DNA of 64,000 nt from positions 18,268,082-18,332,081 of the forward strand of contig NC_079974.1 in assembly GCF_029852145.1 (NCBI RefSeq), read 5' to 3'. Position numbers and translations under genes: made by a program. Below, in pieces: positions 27,430 through 39,104 of the stretch. The notes beneath the pieces are model-generated. The model had not been told where the DNA came from, ran no database searches, and worked only from the letters and a program-made list of their open reading frames with translations. Origin of the DNA: Microplitis mediator. Lineage: Eukaryota > Arthropoda > Insecta > Hymenoptera > Braconidae. The number at the start of each line of letters is the position of its first letter. The stretch's first letter is position 1.

Positions 27430-27432
27430 AAA

Positions 27433-27974
27433 TGTAAAATGAGCGAGTGCTCTTTGGGATTCTGGTGTAGGTGTGGTTAATTCAATAACTAACAATTAAA
27501 ACAAATTACAGATAAAAGAATAGATCTTTATTAAACAATATGTACACTAAAACTATGAGAAAAATAGCGAATGCAACTACATAGATAAGCGATAGCGAAT
27601 GCGACAAGTCAAGCGGTTAAAAACGCGTGGTGGTTAGTAAGACTGCACGATGTAGATTAGGAATAGACGTCGTCTTCTTCCTTCATGGCTGCTCGGTGGT
27701 GACGTGGCAGCATGGCTGCAGTAACGAATTTTCCCATTGGCTTAAAAGCGCGCCAACAGGAAATAGTTAGCCGCCAATTTCTCTGATTGGCCGGCTGGTA
27801 GCGGGTTCTCATGCCATTTTGACACGGTCATGAGCAAGAAATTGCAGGTGTCGGGCCCAGATAGCGAGTGACCCGGCACTATTCTGACATTCAAGTCAGT
27901 AGCGAGTTCGGCTGCTCCCGTACGTAGCGGAAATGCACGAAGCTTTTCAAATTGCCTAAGCTCGTGACTGAACA
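27433..27974 (-). repeat. 5' LTR of the BEL/Pao element
   Basis: 542 bp, TG...CA. In element sense it begins TGTTCAGTCACG and ends TTTTACA. An AATAAA polyadenylation signal lies at 27527-27532 on the minus strand. By eye it shows no difference from the other LTR. It contains several TAGCG pentamers on the plus strand. A 77-codon ORF inside it is present identically in the other LTR and has no retroviral protein character. Confidence 0.93.
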
Positions 27975-29055
27975 AATATAGAGATGTATAGAAAGTCTCA
28001 AGGATGAAACTATCGGCGATCAGTACGTGACGACGAGCGATCTTGGAGACTGATCCCGTGAGATGACGGCCACTTCAATTTTCCTCTAATCCCTAGCAGC
28101 TGTCCGCGATATCCCAAGGGTATTTTGCCAAGAGAGCTACACATTCAACATTGCCATGATATTCTTGAGAGATCGTAGCCTTTCACCTTGTGTTCTCTGT
28201 CATCAATACCGACAACCTCTAGCAGCACCACATGCCGTATTAGGGTTTATGTAGGGTTTCTTTTTCGTCCTCCCATTCTTTTCCTTCTTCCTCCTGTATC
28301 TGCACATTTTTTGCAGTGAAAATTATTTGCATATAGGCAATTGTAAGAAGGGCACCTCAATATATTTCACTTGCTAGTAGACAGAACCAAATATTTATTT
28401 AACAATTAAAAATTATTAAACCCGACAACTAATCGTATAATATGGACAGTTAATAATAAGTAAGATAATAAGGGTGAGGCCGAGAATAGCTAGATGACGT
28501 CATATTGGGTCCTCTTGAAGGGTCCTGTCGGAATGTCTCTTCTTCGTCCGCCTCAATGTCCATCTCGCCCTTCTCTAGTGGGGGTGAACCTTGTCACAGG
28601 CTGGGGGTCGCTCCTGACGTCAGAGGCTACAGGTTTCAAGATGCCTACCGAGCAAAAAGTTCGGTATTCAGGAACGAGTAGCTTACACAATGGTTATTTT
28701 AATTGCAATATCTGTTTTATTTTGGCGGTTGTATTTTTATAATGATACCACTCAGTTATCACCTACCGCGGAGGCTACTGGCCTGCACTGTCACGAGATC
28801 AGGTCTTCTGTAAGATCTGACAAACTGGCGGATAAGATGTTGCGTCTAGAGGCTGTAGCACAGAACCTCTAGCAGCATCACTACCACTAATGCTAATACT
28901 AATCTAACATTAGTGTGTATTGGTCTACAAAACGTCGTATAATTTTCGTATATCGACGAAGCAAATTTAACATTGCCTGGGGCCAACGACTGTAGTACAA
29001 ACTGAAATATCGTCTGTTGCCTTTTGCATATTCATAGAACGAGGAAACGGGAAAC

Positions 29056-29089
29056 GTTCGTTCGTTCGTTCGGTGGTTCGTTCGTTGCT
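29056..29089. repeat. (TTCG)n tetranucleotide run
   Basis: GTTCGTTCGTTCGTTCGG-type run with one interruption. A similar run lies at 31362-31391. Confidence 0.8.
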
Positions 29090-30849
29090 CGTAGGTTGGT
29101 TAGTGAGTGCAGCGTAGAAGGTTGAGGGTCGCACATATGTTGCCAATAAGTTTCCTACCGGTTATATATACCAACACCAATATATAAACACACATACATT
29201 CAAGTGTAAGTTTTGTTAAAGTGCGTTGTTGGGTTATATTTGTGTGGTGGGGTTATTAGTGATGGTGATAGTAATAGCAGTCGGTGTAGCAGTTGCAGCA
29301 GCATTAGTAGTTGTGGAGATGGTGTTGCTATCCTTTACTCTTTGGTATCATCCTCGAACCACCGCGAAGGCTCATTGTCTGTACCCAGGGAACTGGTGTG
29401 CTACTGCTACTGCTACTGCTACGGCTGGTAGGTTATTCAGACACGCCCACCTGTAATGCTCAGTACACGTTTTCAGGGCAAAAAGTCAATTGCTAGCGAT
29501 TGCTGTACTTAGATAACCCACAGCAAGCACGTTTGTGTTTACGCGCAGATAGAGACACTGCGGCGGCGCTGATAAGAGATATGTATCCGGCTGGCCTGTG
29601 TGCTGGATGATCTAGGTTGTTTCGAGAACAATAACGAGCTGACAAGAGTTATGATTGGTACTTTTGGGGAAACTAGAATGCCCTTAGGCTCCAGTAATTG
29701 TAATTTGTATTTTATAATTTACTCTAATATTAGTTTGGTACTTTTTTTTTATGTTTGATGAGTTAATTAAAATTAGATTCCAGGTAATTTTTTGTCGCTT
29801 GTTTTATATTTATCGCTTTGTAAAATTATATCATTTTAAAATCTTTACCCCTGAGTTTGATTAATTTTTTTTAAAAAGTTACGCAATCAAGTTTTTCATG
29901 AATTTGATTAAAATTCAAATATGATGCAACGAAAATTTTTTGATAGAAGTAAACATTTTATCGTATTTTTTCATGATAGAAAATAATATTATGAGAAAAT
30001 AAAAAAAATAAATATTACTTTCATTGCCGAGATTTTCATTCGATATGAAAATATATTTATTTAGTAAAATTTAATAATTTATATGAATTAAATCAGAAGT
30101 TTGTTTAGACTGATTCTAAAGAGCTTGATTGCGTATGTTTTTGAAATGTTTAAGTTTCTTTTTACATCAGATTAAACACGAAAAAGTAAAGTGGATTTAC
30201 ATTTTACAACTCGTACAGGACTCTGAATATTCCATTCAGCAAATCAATGAAACTTCGTTTATTAAAAGACCTATCAAAATGTAACATAATATTTTATTTC
30301 ATAGATTTAAATACAAAGTTTTTCTTTAAAACGAAATAAATTATATTTTTAAAGCTGTTTTCTAAAGAACGTTAAACATTCGCGCTTGAATTTAATCAAT
30401 CAACGTCGCTATTTCACCATCTACTCGAGAATTATTGCGATGAAATGGCAAAAAAAATTTTTTTTACATAAAAAACTATATGAAAAAAAAGTAGAGTGGA
30501 TAAACTTCACGGAAGTTATTACGCAGTGGACAGCCTCGAAAATATTTTCACTTTAATTCGAGAACTCACGTTGGAATTCATGAATATGGATAATACGGAC
30601 TCCCGTCCTGGGCAACAACTCTGGTATTTTTTTCTTATGGAATTTTTAGGCAGATTATTTTTATTTTACGGTTTTTTGGCTTTTAGTACTGCATATACTC
30701 ACGTATATGAGAATCAAATTCAAATTTTCTCAAAAAATAAAAAATATTCTCTAATATTAATAAAGAGATTTATTCAATTTTTATATTATGATTATTATTA
30801 AATTTTTTCTTTCAAGAATAAGCCACAGAAAATAAATGCAGACACGTAC

Positions 30850-31004
30850 CCAGACTTGACGAAATTAGCGAACGCTTGAATAAGACTTTCAGACATAGTC
30901 ATATCGGATTTAGTGTAATTAGATCTTCGAAAATATCCAAACCCATCTACAAGCGGCGCTCCAAATACATAAGGCAGTTCTTCTCCATGGACGGTTCCCA
31001 TTTT
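30850..31004 (-). CDS. Nlg: Neuroligin coding exon E (catalytic-His loop equivalent)
   Basis: The exon reads KMGTVHGEELPYVFGAPLVD, the most diagnostic neuroligin block in the window (vertebrate form 'DSAHGDEVPYVFGIPM'). The His of the esterase triad is present. It is followed by GFGYFRRSNYTKSDMTMSES, with the sequon N-Y-T at the place of the conserved 'NFSK/NYTK' site, and LIQAFANFVKSG, equivalent to 'VVMTYWTNFAKTG'. Acceptor TTGTTTCAG, phase 0 as required by exon D; donor GG|GTACGT, phase 2, joining exon F through a split Gly. It is isolated by introns of 23.1 kb upstream and 20.6 kb downstream. The sequence is intact. Confidence 0.95.
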
Positions 31005-31808
31005 CTGAAACAAAATTCAAATTCACATTTATATTCCGATTATAAATTTCATTTAATTCACATAAAATCCTTATCTGTTTAATTTATCTCTCGAAATATT
31101 TAGATTTAACACTGTTCATTTAATGTATGAAAAATATTTAAAAAAATTTTAACAAGAAAATAATGAATACGAAAACAATAATATAGGACAATAGCCATAT
31201 CTAAAAATATCACATTGGACAAACAGTAGAGTTTACATCTCCAGAGGCTCATTGGAAATGAAAATGACAGCCGTTGGAAAATGGTTCCCACAGGGAACTC
31301 GACTCCTCGTGGAGGACAGGGTTGCCAGATTAGTTGAGCGGACTCCCTGGATGGTTATAGTCATTCGTTCGTTCGTTTGTTCATTCGTTCGCGAAAAGTG
31401 ACTATACCTTGGCTCTTTTAACTGTCTGTTAAAATGAGAGAGGATGCTTCGGCTCGTTTGTATCAGTAACATATCGTCGACAAGCGACGTTGTGTATCTC
31501 TCAGAAGCTCCCTAGTGACGACTTTCAGCCGAGCTAGGAGTACTAGGACATCACCCCGCGAGATTTGTTATCGATTTTTCTCCTCTCGATTCCTATTGAA
31601 TTATTTTCATCCTCGTTATTCTGCACTATACAAATATATACTGTGTGCAGTTATGCCTTTGACAGGGTGCTCAAACAGCCATTTCGAAGTGACGTGACGA
31701 TTTATTGTACAACTTCAGAATAGATGTCATTGTACAAAAGTACTTGAATAGAATAATTAGATTGATCGGTTGCGATAAGTTCCAATCTAACATTCATTTT
31801 TCTTCACT

Positions 31809-31830
31809 CCCTCTCTCTCTCTCTCTCTCT
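31809..31830. repeat. (CT)n microsatellite
   Basis: Uninterrupted CT run. A GA counterpart lies at about 53126-53142. Confidence 0.85.
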
Positions 31831-32430
31831 TACTGCGCACTTAACTATACATATCTACGTACAATCTTTATAATATATGTATATGTATATAATATAATAT
31901 ACATCTGTTCGCTGAATCTAATGTCGTCTTTTCTTTAGCCTAGTACTCTTGGCAACGTCTTGACAATGATGAAATTCAGTTTGCAAAACAACTTCAGCAA
32001 ACTGACGCCTCGCTGAGACAATGACAAAATACATGTATATGTATCTATATATAAATATATATAATCTTGTACAATTCATAGCTTCTTGTACACATTGTCA
32101 CGTTCTGTTCCTACATTTCACATTTCGAACTTTGTTTCAATCGGAATTACAAGACGTATTCAAAATTGCTCATCTCGCTGTTATAAACCCACGCAGATTA
32201 ACTTCTTTGTGTATTATTTACTTAATTAAACATTTTGTATAAGCCAAAGTTTTTGTTTTGAATTTGCTGGATTTGATATCAAGAAGTGCGATGTATATCA
32301 TAATTTATACTTTTTACTTTATTAAAATGGATCTTTTTAAATTATACATGGGAGGAGGGCAGGCAAACTGTAGATGCTTCGGATAAATGAATAAACATTT
32401 TTTTCGCGTAAAAATATTTTGCAAAATAGT

Positions 32431-32530
32431 TATTTTTGACACGCATGCGAACGCTAGGGATTCTGACGGCTTGAAGTGACGTCATGAGTTTGAGGCTATG
32501 GGCGCTATCTTATCAAGACCGATATCCTAA
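32431..32530. repeat. Single-arm copy of the GCTTGAAGTG foldback element
   Basis: TAGTTATTTTTGACACGCATG through TATCAAGACC matches 33152-33246 in the same orientation but lacks the opposite arm. It may be the outer end of a larger composite spanning 32431-33335. Confidence 0.6.
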
Positions 32531-32539
32531 TTAGATTAG

Positions 32540-32923
32540 TTAAATTATAAAATATATATATATATCTATATATATACATGAATTTTCAGAAGTTACTTCG
32601 TGAGTCTGTAGTAGATGTCGCTGCTTGTAGCGCTTCTCACAGGTGCTCGTCATGACAGTAGTTTGAATATATAAGATTTTCAATGTTGTGCTAATGACAC
32701 CCCTGTGAGAGTCCAATGAATAGGTCATAAGCGTCGGGCACGGACGATAATGACGCATGTCGTTCTCCGTGCTCTTGTGGCAGTCCCCATATTCGACATC
32801 GGGATGAAGAGAGTGTGACTCTCGGACTGAGTTTCGAATCTCTAGGTCGCGGACGATGATGGCATCTGCCATCCTCCGGGATATGGTGGTAGTTCCCCGC
32901 ACCTCAACTCTCTGGGTGATCAT
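32540..32923 (-). other. Open reading frame of unknown origin between two repeat arms
   Basis: 127 codons, clearly less AT-rich than its surroundings in its first two thirds. The translation includes TTTISRRMADAIIVRDLEIR and SLHPDVEYGDC; the last part is low-complexity from a TA run. I do not recognise it. It lies between the repeats at 32431-32530 and 33178-33335, so it may be cargo or internal sequence of that element rather than a host gene. No intron, promoter or polyadenylation context was seen. Confidence 0.25.
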
Positions 32924-33177
32924 ATTTTTTTAAGAAAAAAAAAACATTCTTAACATTTTGTTTCTGAATGAAAAATTAATAGATAGTTTATTATTTACGG
33001 GCTCGAAGAGCTCGAAAATGAATTCACAACAAAACAGCGGAAAGTTTTAGGGCAGGCCCGCAGGGTCAACCGATAGACAGATTTTTTTTTTATTATCATA
33101 ATTGAGATAAAGTGTATTATAATTGTACTCAATACAATGTATACTCTATTAATAGTTATTTTCGATACGTATGCGAA

Positions 33178-33335
33178 ACGGTAGGGATTCTGAGCGCTTG
33201 AAGTGACGTCACGAGTTTGAGGCTATGGCCGCTTTCTTATCAAGACCGGATATAGTACGAGGTCTTGATGAGAATGTATCCATAGCCTCAAACGCGTGCC
33301 TGCACTTCAAGCTGTCAGGGTTTCTACCTTTGAGC
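33178..33335. mobile_element. Foldback element with GCTTGAAGTG arms
   Basis: The left arm (GGTAGGGATTCTGAGCGCTT, GACGTCACGAGTTTGAGGCT, ATCAAGACC) pairs with the right arm (GGTCTTGATGAGAATG, ATAGCCTCAAAC, CACTTCAAGC) across a short loop at about 33247. A single left-arm copy lies at 32431-32530. Confidence 0.7.
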
Positions 33336-34431
33336 ATAAAGTACCGAACAAAATTTTTTGTCATATTAACGGCGGAAGTTGAATTTGAGAGAGAAACAGT
33401 CAAAAATGTTTTAAGTCGTGTAGGAATGTAGAGACAGATAGACAGAGAGAAGTTATATTTCAATACAAGTTCGAGGAAAGTTAACCAAACTATAGATTGC
33501 CAGAAATCGTATAGTTTGCGCCCTCTGCATGTTGCTCGAATATCCAACTTTCGCGGTTGATATGACAAAAACTCTATTTTCTCTATTGTATTTTTAAAAT
33601 ATTATAATTATTTTTCGATGTCGGTAAATTTAAATTAATGAGAATGAAGAAAATAAAATTGATTGTTCTATATATTGGAGGTTAAATTGTTAGCAAAGTG
33701 TGTTAAATATTTTAATAACAAAATTAGCACACGGTAATTACTTCTTCTGACACTCGGATTAATGTAATTAAACGGAAATCCTGTTTAAGCGACACCTTTG
33801 AGAGTATTAAGATCAGCGCAGGCTAAAAGAGATTTAAATTATCACACGATCTTGTAAAGTGCAATGAATACTTATTTTTTCAATGTCAAGTAGACCAAAT
33901 ATAAATAAGCTTGATGGGATTAAAATGAGTAGTGAGTTGAGTGAAAAAAGTGTTTAATTAACTTGAAACAAAAGAACGAAATAAATGTGGCTGAGAGGAA
34001 ATTGTAAAAAATGACAATATTGGTGTTTGAAAAGTCGTGAAGATTGAAGTATCACCGTAAAGAAAAGGGCGCTTAAATGGAACTAGAGAACTGGCGATAC
34101 AATATCGTCTGGAGATGTGTAGACATCAATTTTGTGGGATTGAAAAGGGGGCCAAAAGTTTCGAGTCTACAGACTACTTTACCGTAGAGATCGAGTGAAA
34201 GAGTGTCTGGAGACTCTTTCGTGGTTACACATACTGATTCACCAGGGCCTTCTGTTCGCAGTCAACGGCAATGTTGCAGACATGAGATATAGAAACTCAA
34301 GACCTCGTATAGAATTCGTTGAGTATTGGTAGTGCAATAGATTGTCGCCCTTTCAATAGATGTGGTTAGTCTATTGAACAATGCCGCTAACTTTATACTT
34401 TTTCGTTTTTATTTTTTAACACATAACGGGA

Positions 34432-34690
34432 AAATGTACAATCAACGTAATAATGTACTGGAAACTTTCAATCAATAATTTAATTATTTTTTAGTTTAAA
34501 AAAAAACTATTTCAACAAGTTTTAATTGAAAATATTATCATGACTTAGAAAAAAAAGTTTAACTCTCAATACATATTAAAATATGGAGGTATAAATTAAA
34601 ATTCATGAGGATAGAGAAATTTGTGTGTGAATGTGTTCATTAAATTTCAATACATAAATTCAAGAATTTAGAACAATATACATAATATAA
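34432..34690 (+). repeat. Dispersed repeat, copy 1 (AATCAACGTAATxATGTA)
   Basis: Matches 43779-44005 in the same direction: AATCAACGTAATAATGTA, GGAAACTTTCAATCAATAAT, then ATTAAAATATGGAG and AAATTTGTGTGTGAATGTG. Moderately diverged. No terminal repeats were recognised. Confidence 0.7.
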
Positions 34691-36159
34691 ATATAAATTG
34701 TGAAAATTCATGTGAAAACTCTTTTCAGTAAAATCAACCTCTAAATTTTCTATTTTATATTTAACTAATAATAATAAATTTACAACGTACTTAGTTACAA
34801 GTATTTTGAATTTATGTTAAAGGTTTACCATTAGTTCTGTATTGAATTAAAACAATGCTATCACATTGTTCCACTACTTTTTCTCACTTTATTTTTTTCA
34901 TAAAGAAATTTTATTCGATTTAAATCAATTGTAAACAATTTATTTACATTTGAGCATCATTATTGTTGACACAGAACAAATATTTGTGTAAGCGGCTTTT
35001 AAAAATGTGATTTCTGTTGATTCAAACATCAAGTTTTTTGCTCTTTAGCAATTCAACCAATAGAATTTATGTAAATTTATTTCATTAATTCATTTCATGA
35101 CATTGTTCCAAAAATAAATGTCATTTTTATTTTGACCGTAGTAACAGTAGTAAGGAGAGACAGTGTCTGACACAACGTCATACGATACTACTACTGCTAC
35201 TGCTACTACTGCTTCTACTCCTACTATGCGGCTTCATTCTGATGGGCATCGATTTTACATAATGTCTAAGTCACAGAGGCACTAAACTTGTGGTGAGATC
35301 ACGTACCGATTAATCGCAATGGTCATGGGCTCTGGCTATCTGAAGTACGTTATCCTAAATGGTATTGCCATTGAATCGATAGCCATTACATCGTTTAAAT
35401 GATGCAAGAGACATAAGACAGTATCGAACTACAAAATTATGATCCACAAATTGAAAGCGAAACTCGTATAACTTGAGTTAATAAACAACGTCTAGATACT
35501 TTCTTCGATTTTTTTTTTATCTCATTTTAACAACGATAAATTATTTAACAAGTCAGTCGAGGTATTTTATAAGAGTACGACAGATGCCTGAGTGTCATCA
35601 GACTTGAGTGTTTTCTCGATTGGCAAAGGCGACAAAATAAAAGTCAAAAATATACGAGTGTTGGTGTGTGGGTGTATGGATGAGTGCCCAACGAACTAAC
35701 ACACGAGACAACCGAGTAGGTGGATCTGTAAACGTCAGACACTAAAGGAGGGTTAAATGATTAAACGATGTCCCTTGCTGTCCAAGCACACATGTCACAC
35801 ATCGTTTCTTATTTTTTTCTCAATTGTTTACTTCACTAAAAAAAAAAAGTTAAAACCCATTTTTAGAAAAAAATATACATCATTTAATAAATTATTTGTG
35901 GAATTGTTTTCCAGTATCTCATGTTTACTCAACACTCTTGTTATTACTGACATTATCACATTAAATTTGTCAATCACAATATCTATCTAGTGTACTCTTT
36001 CATATGTATTAATGGTTGTCGTGAGCTTGATTTATTGTATGAGAAAAAGATATTTATACCCGTCGAGTGGGTTAACAAATTGCAGTTGTCATGTCAATGG
36101 ACGGTTCGCGACGATCTGTTGAATTATACACAATTTTTTTTATTCATACATAAAATTTA

Positions 36160-36828
36160 CACAGTTAGAAATTTTGTGTTAAATTCAACACAAATCAACT
36201 GTTGCAAACGGTCTATACAAATTTTTGTGTTAATTCAACACATTGCGTTTGTGTTGATCTTTAACACAAATTTTATGTTAAATAAAATTGAACACATAAA
36301 ATCTGTTTCTTTGACAGAAAATTTGTGTGCATTTAACAGAACATTTGTGTAAATTCAACACATTTTTCGTGTTAAAATCAACTGATAAACATAAGCACAT
36401 AACCTAACCAACTCAAGTATACTGATTTACCCTTAGTAGAACTTATGTCAATTTAGCGAACAATTGAACCAGGTCAAAAAGGTATGAAAGTTATCTAAAT
36501 TTAATTGTAAAATGTATATATTTAATTGTGAATAAATTATAATCCAAATTTCCCTGCAGACAATGCTGCTACAATCCTTTGCTTGGTTATAGTAACGAAG
36601 AATCGCGCGGAAACGTTTAGTCAAACAACACAAATTTTGTGTTAATTTTCAAATATCACAAGAAATGTGTTACATTCTAGATTTTTCAATTATTTAATAT
36701 AAAAAATATGTTAAAGTAAAATAATACAAACGGTTTGTGTTGAATTAACGGATTTCTGTGTTAAAAATCAACACAAAAAATTTAACCAAATAATTTTTTA
36801 ACACAAATACACAAAATTTCTAACTGTG
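36160..36828. mobile_element. Foldback element with CACAGTTAGAAATTTTGTG ends, TA duplication
   Basis: 669 bp flanked by TA (36158-36159, 36829-36830). Arms are made of AACACAAA/TTTGTGTT units. Its left arm in reverse complement matches positions 1-181 of the window. Small ORFs within it are AT-driven. Confidence 0.8.
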
Positions 36829-37759
36829 TATATACTTCTTTTTATAATCATGTCGTATCATATAATTTATTTAAAAAAACTAATGAAAATTTCGTTCTAA
36901 AAAGTTTTAAAATAACAATTCAACTCATTAAAGATTTTTATATGCATTAATTATAATTGACGTTTTAAAAAAGGAGCAGAGGGCGGTGGTGTAACGATTA
37001 CGTTGTTGCAGCGAGTAGCTAAGTTATATCGAAACTTTTTGCCTGTCACTTCGAAAATCATGGATAATTGCACTTTATCTATTTTAATTTAATTATTTAA
37101 TGTCGACTTTATTTAAAAATGTTTTTTTTTCTTGCTACTGATAGCTCGTTACTGTAATACGTTTTAATGGTATCGAAATGTTAAAAGGACTCGTTGCATC
37201 ATTAACGAGTTAATTGCAGTGCTACAAAGTGTGCGCAAAGTGATGAGGATAATTGATGCAATTACCTTTGTGCTTTTAAATATATTGATTCTACTCTAAT
37301 AAATATCAAAATTATAGCTTTAAGTGTAGAATATATTTTTTATTTTAAGTATCACTTATTCACTATTTGAGTGACTATTTATATTATAATGAGTATTTGT
37401 ATTAACTTGACGTAATTTTCTTGGAATTTAACGTCTGACTATTAGTCCTCTCACACTACCTGAGATAAATTTGTGTGATTTTAGAAACGTGTGGTACTAG
37501 TACTCACGATACTCACAGCAAAAGTTAGACGTTAGTTATATATATATATATATATATATGAATATATAGGTGCATATAAATGTTGAGTATTCAAATTACA
37601 GAGTAAAATGTCTTTTAGAGGCTGTTAGAAGTTCGTGTAAGATGTATAAGGACTGTTTTCTGTTTAAAACACAAGAGAACTTTGTTAAATTGCTGCTGAG
37701 GTAAAATTTATCCAAAGAAATTGTTTTCACGAAACCTTAAAAAAACTACCCGGTAAAAA

Positions 37760-38430
37760 ATGTTCTTTTAAAATTAAACACATTTGTATAAAATTTTATG
37801 ATATTTTATTGCAAAATTTTATACAATTTTATAGAATTTCATAAACTTTCGTACAATTTTAGAAATTCGTATATAATTTTGTAAACTAAGATGTGAGTAC
37901 CGGAAGTAATATTAGAATAAAATTTGATGCCATTATTGCGTCGAGTGTGAGGTAACATTTTGTAAAATTTCATAAAATTTCATTAACTTTTATAAAATTT
38001 TTAAATTTCGAATCGAGTATAAAATTCTATAAGATTGTATGAAATTTTGTAAAATCGTATACAATTTTATATAATTTTATAAGATCGTTACTTTTCATAC
38101 TATAGTTTCAAAAATAACGATCTAAAAAAATTTTATAAAATTGTATACAATTTCATAAAATTTTATAAGATTCTACAGTAAAATTTTATACAATATTATA
38201 AAATTTTATACAATTTTATAAAATTTTATAGAATTTTATACAATTGTGCAAATATTTATACAATTTTATAAAATTTGATAAAGTCAGATCTGAGAAGGGA
38301 AGTAATTAGTGATAAAAATTTCATATAATTTTATCAAGTTTTATACCATTTCATAAAACTATAAAATTTTTATAGTTTTATATTTTATTCCATAAAATCT
38401 TATAAAATTTTTGTATAAAAATTTTATAAC
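37760..38430. repeat. Array of TTTTATACAATTTTATAAAA-like units
   Basis: About 670 bp composed largely of self-complementary AAAATTTTATA and ATACAATTTTATA units, interrupted by unique pieces at about 37880-37955 and by a GATCGTTACTTTT / AAAATAACGATC hairpin at 38083-38124. No clear terminal repeats. Confidence 0.7.
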
Positions 38431-39104
38431 ATGAACATAATATACACATGAATAAATTAATTTTTAGTCAAGTATACAGCACAAAATAATTGACACAAAT
38501 AAGCCTTTGAAACGTTGAGTCGTAAAAAAAGCTCAATTTTTTTTTTTTTTAATCATGCGTCATAAAAGTTTTCAATATATTAGAACAAAATGTAGATGTT
38601 TTTGTATGGATACCTAGTTTATTATACTAATGGAGATACTAATTGAAAATAAATCATTTTTCCCGAAAGTTATAGATATTTTTTTATTATTTAGCAATAT
38701 TTTATTTACGAAGTTGAAAATAATCAAAAATAAACATACGGACGTATTGTTTTAAATCAACGTTTGTTTTATTCAACTACGCTTCGATGGAAAATTGATT
38801 TATTTTTAGAGATATGTAGAAAAATTTTATTCATGGGAATATTATTTCAAGAAGACAAATAACAATACTAAAAATGCTTTATAATTTTTAAAAATATTTT
38901 AGTCATTTATTTATTTAACTAGCAGGTTGGTAAATTTTTATTTAAATTCTATAGTAAACAAATTGAATGCTCATTAAAATTTTATTAGTGAGTATAAAAA
39001 TATATATGAGCAATATCCTTTTGAAAATAATGACGATCTACCGTTTCTGAAATGTATCGAAAGCCTGATAATTTTTAGGTAAATAAATTTATTGAACCGG
39101 TATA

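Larger units (their letters stand above)
24834..27974 (-). mobile_element. BEL/Pao-type LTR retrotransposon, degenerate and non-autonomous
   Basis: Complete insertion of 3,141 bp read on the minus strand, the same sense as the neuroligin gene. Two 542 bp LTRs start TG and end CA and flank a 2,057 bp interior. The 5 bp AATAT lies at both borders (24829-24833 and 27975-27979). The interior has, in element order: a primer-binding site 3 bp after the 5' LTR, a pol remnant with reverse transcriptase, RNase H-like and integrase pieces, and a purine tract directly before the 3' LTR. Gag, protease and most of reverse transcriptase are absent, and the frame is broken. Motifs KWASNS, WTDSS, NPADCASRGLT and SAPHFG with WEAAVKS are of BEL/Pao type. 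The length is less than half that of a full BEL/Pao element. The identical LTRs suggest a recent insertion despite the decayed coding region. Confidence 0.93.
10212..30849 (-). other. Neuroligin intron E-F, 20.6 kb
   Basis: Bounded by the exon E donor and exon F acceptor. It contains the BEL/Pao element (24834-27974), GATC-palindrome elements (20497-20780, 21042-21202), MITEs at 10656, 11159, 11315, 15576 and 16002, and several microsatellites. The stretch 28000-29640 is clearly less AT-rich than its surroundings but encodes nothing I recognise; an imperfect direct repeat CCTCTAGCAGCA at about 28213 and 28867 brackets part of it. 11460-15560, 16150-20490, 21210-24820 and 29650-30840 are AT-rich with no gene recognised. 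Confidence 0.75.

Noticed and set aside
28494..28742. 82-codon plus-strand ORF (MTSYWVLLKG start)
   Set aside because: No domain, and the C-terminal part is simple hydrophobic text; treated only as part of the anomalous segment 28213-28880.
30496..30801. 101-codon plus-strand ORF with a hydrophobic stretch, beside neuroligin exon E
   Set aside because: The start triplet is GTG, the sequence becomes low-complexity, and no family, splice or promoter signal supports it.
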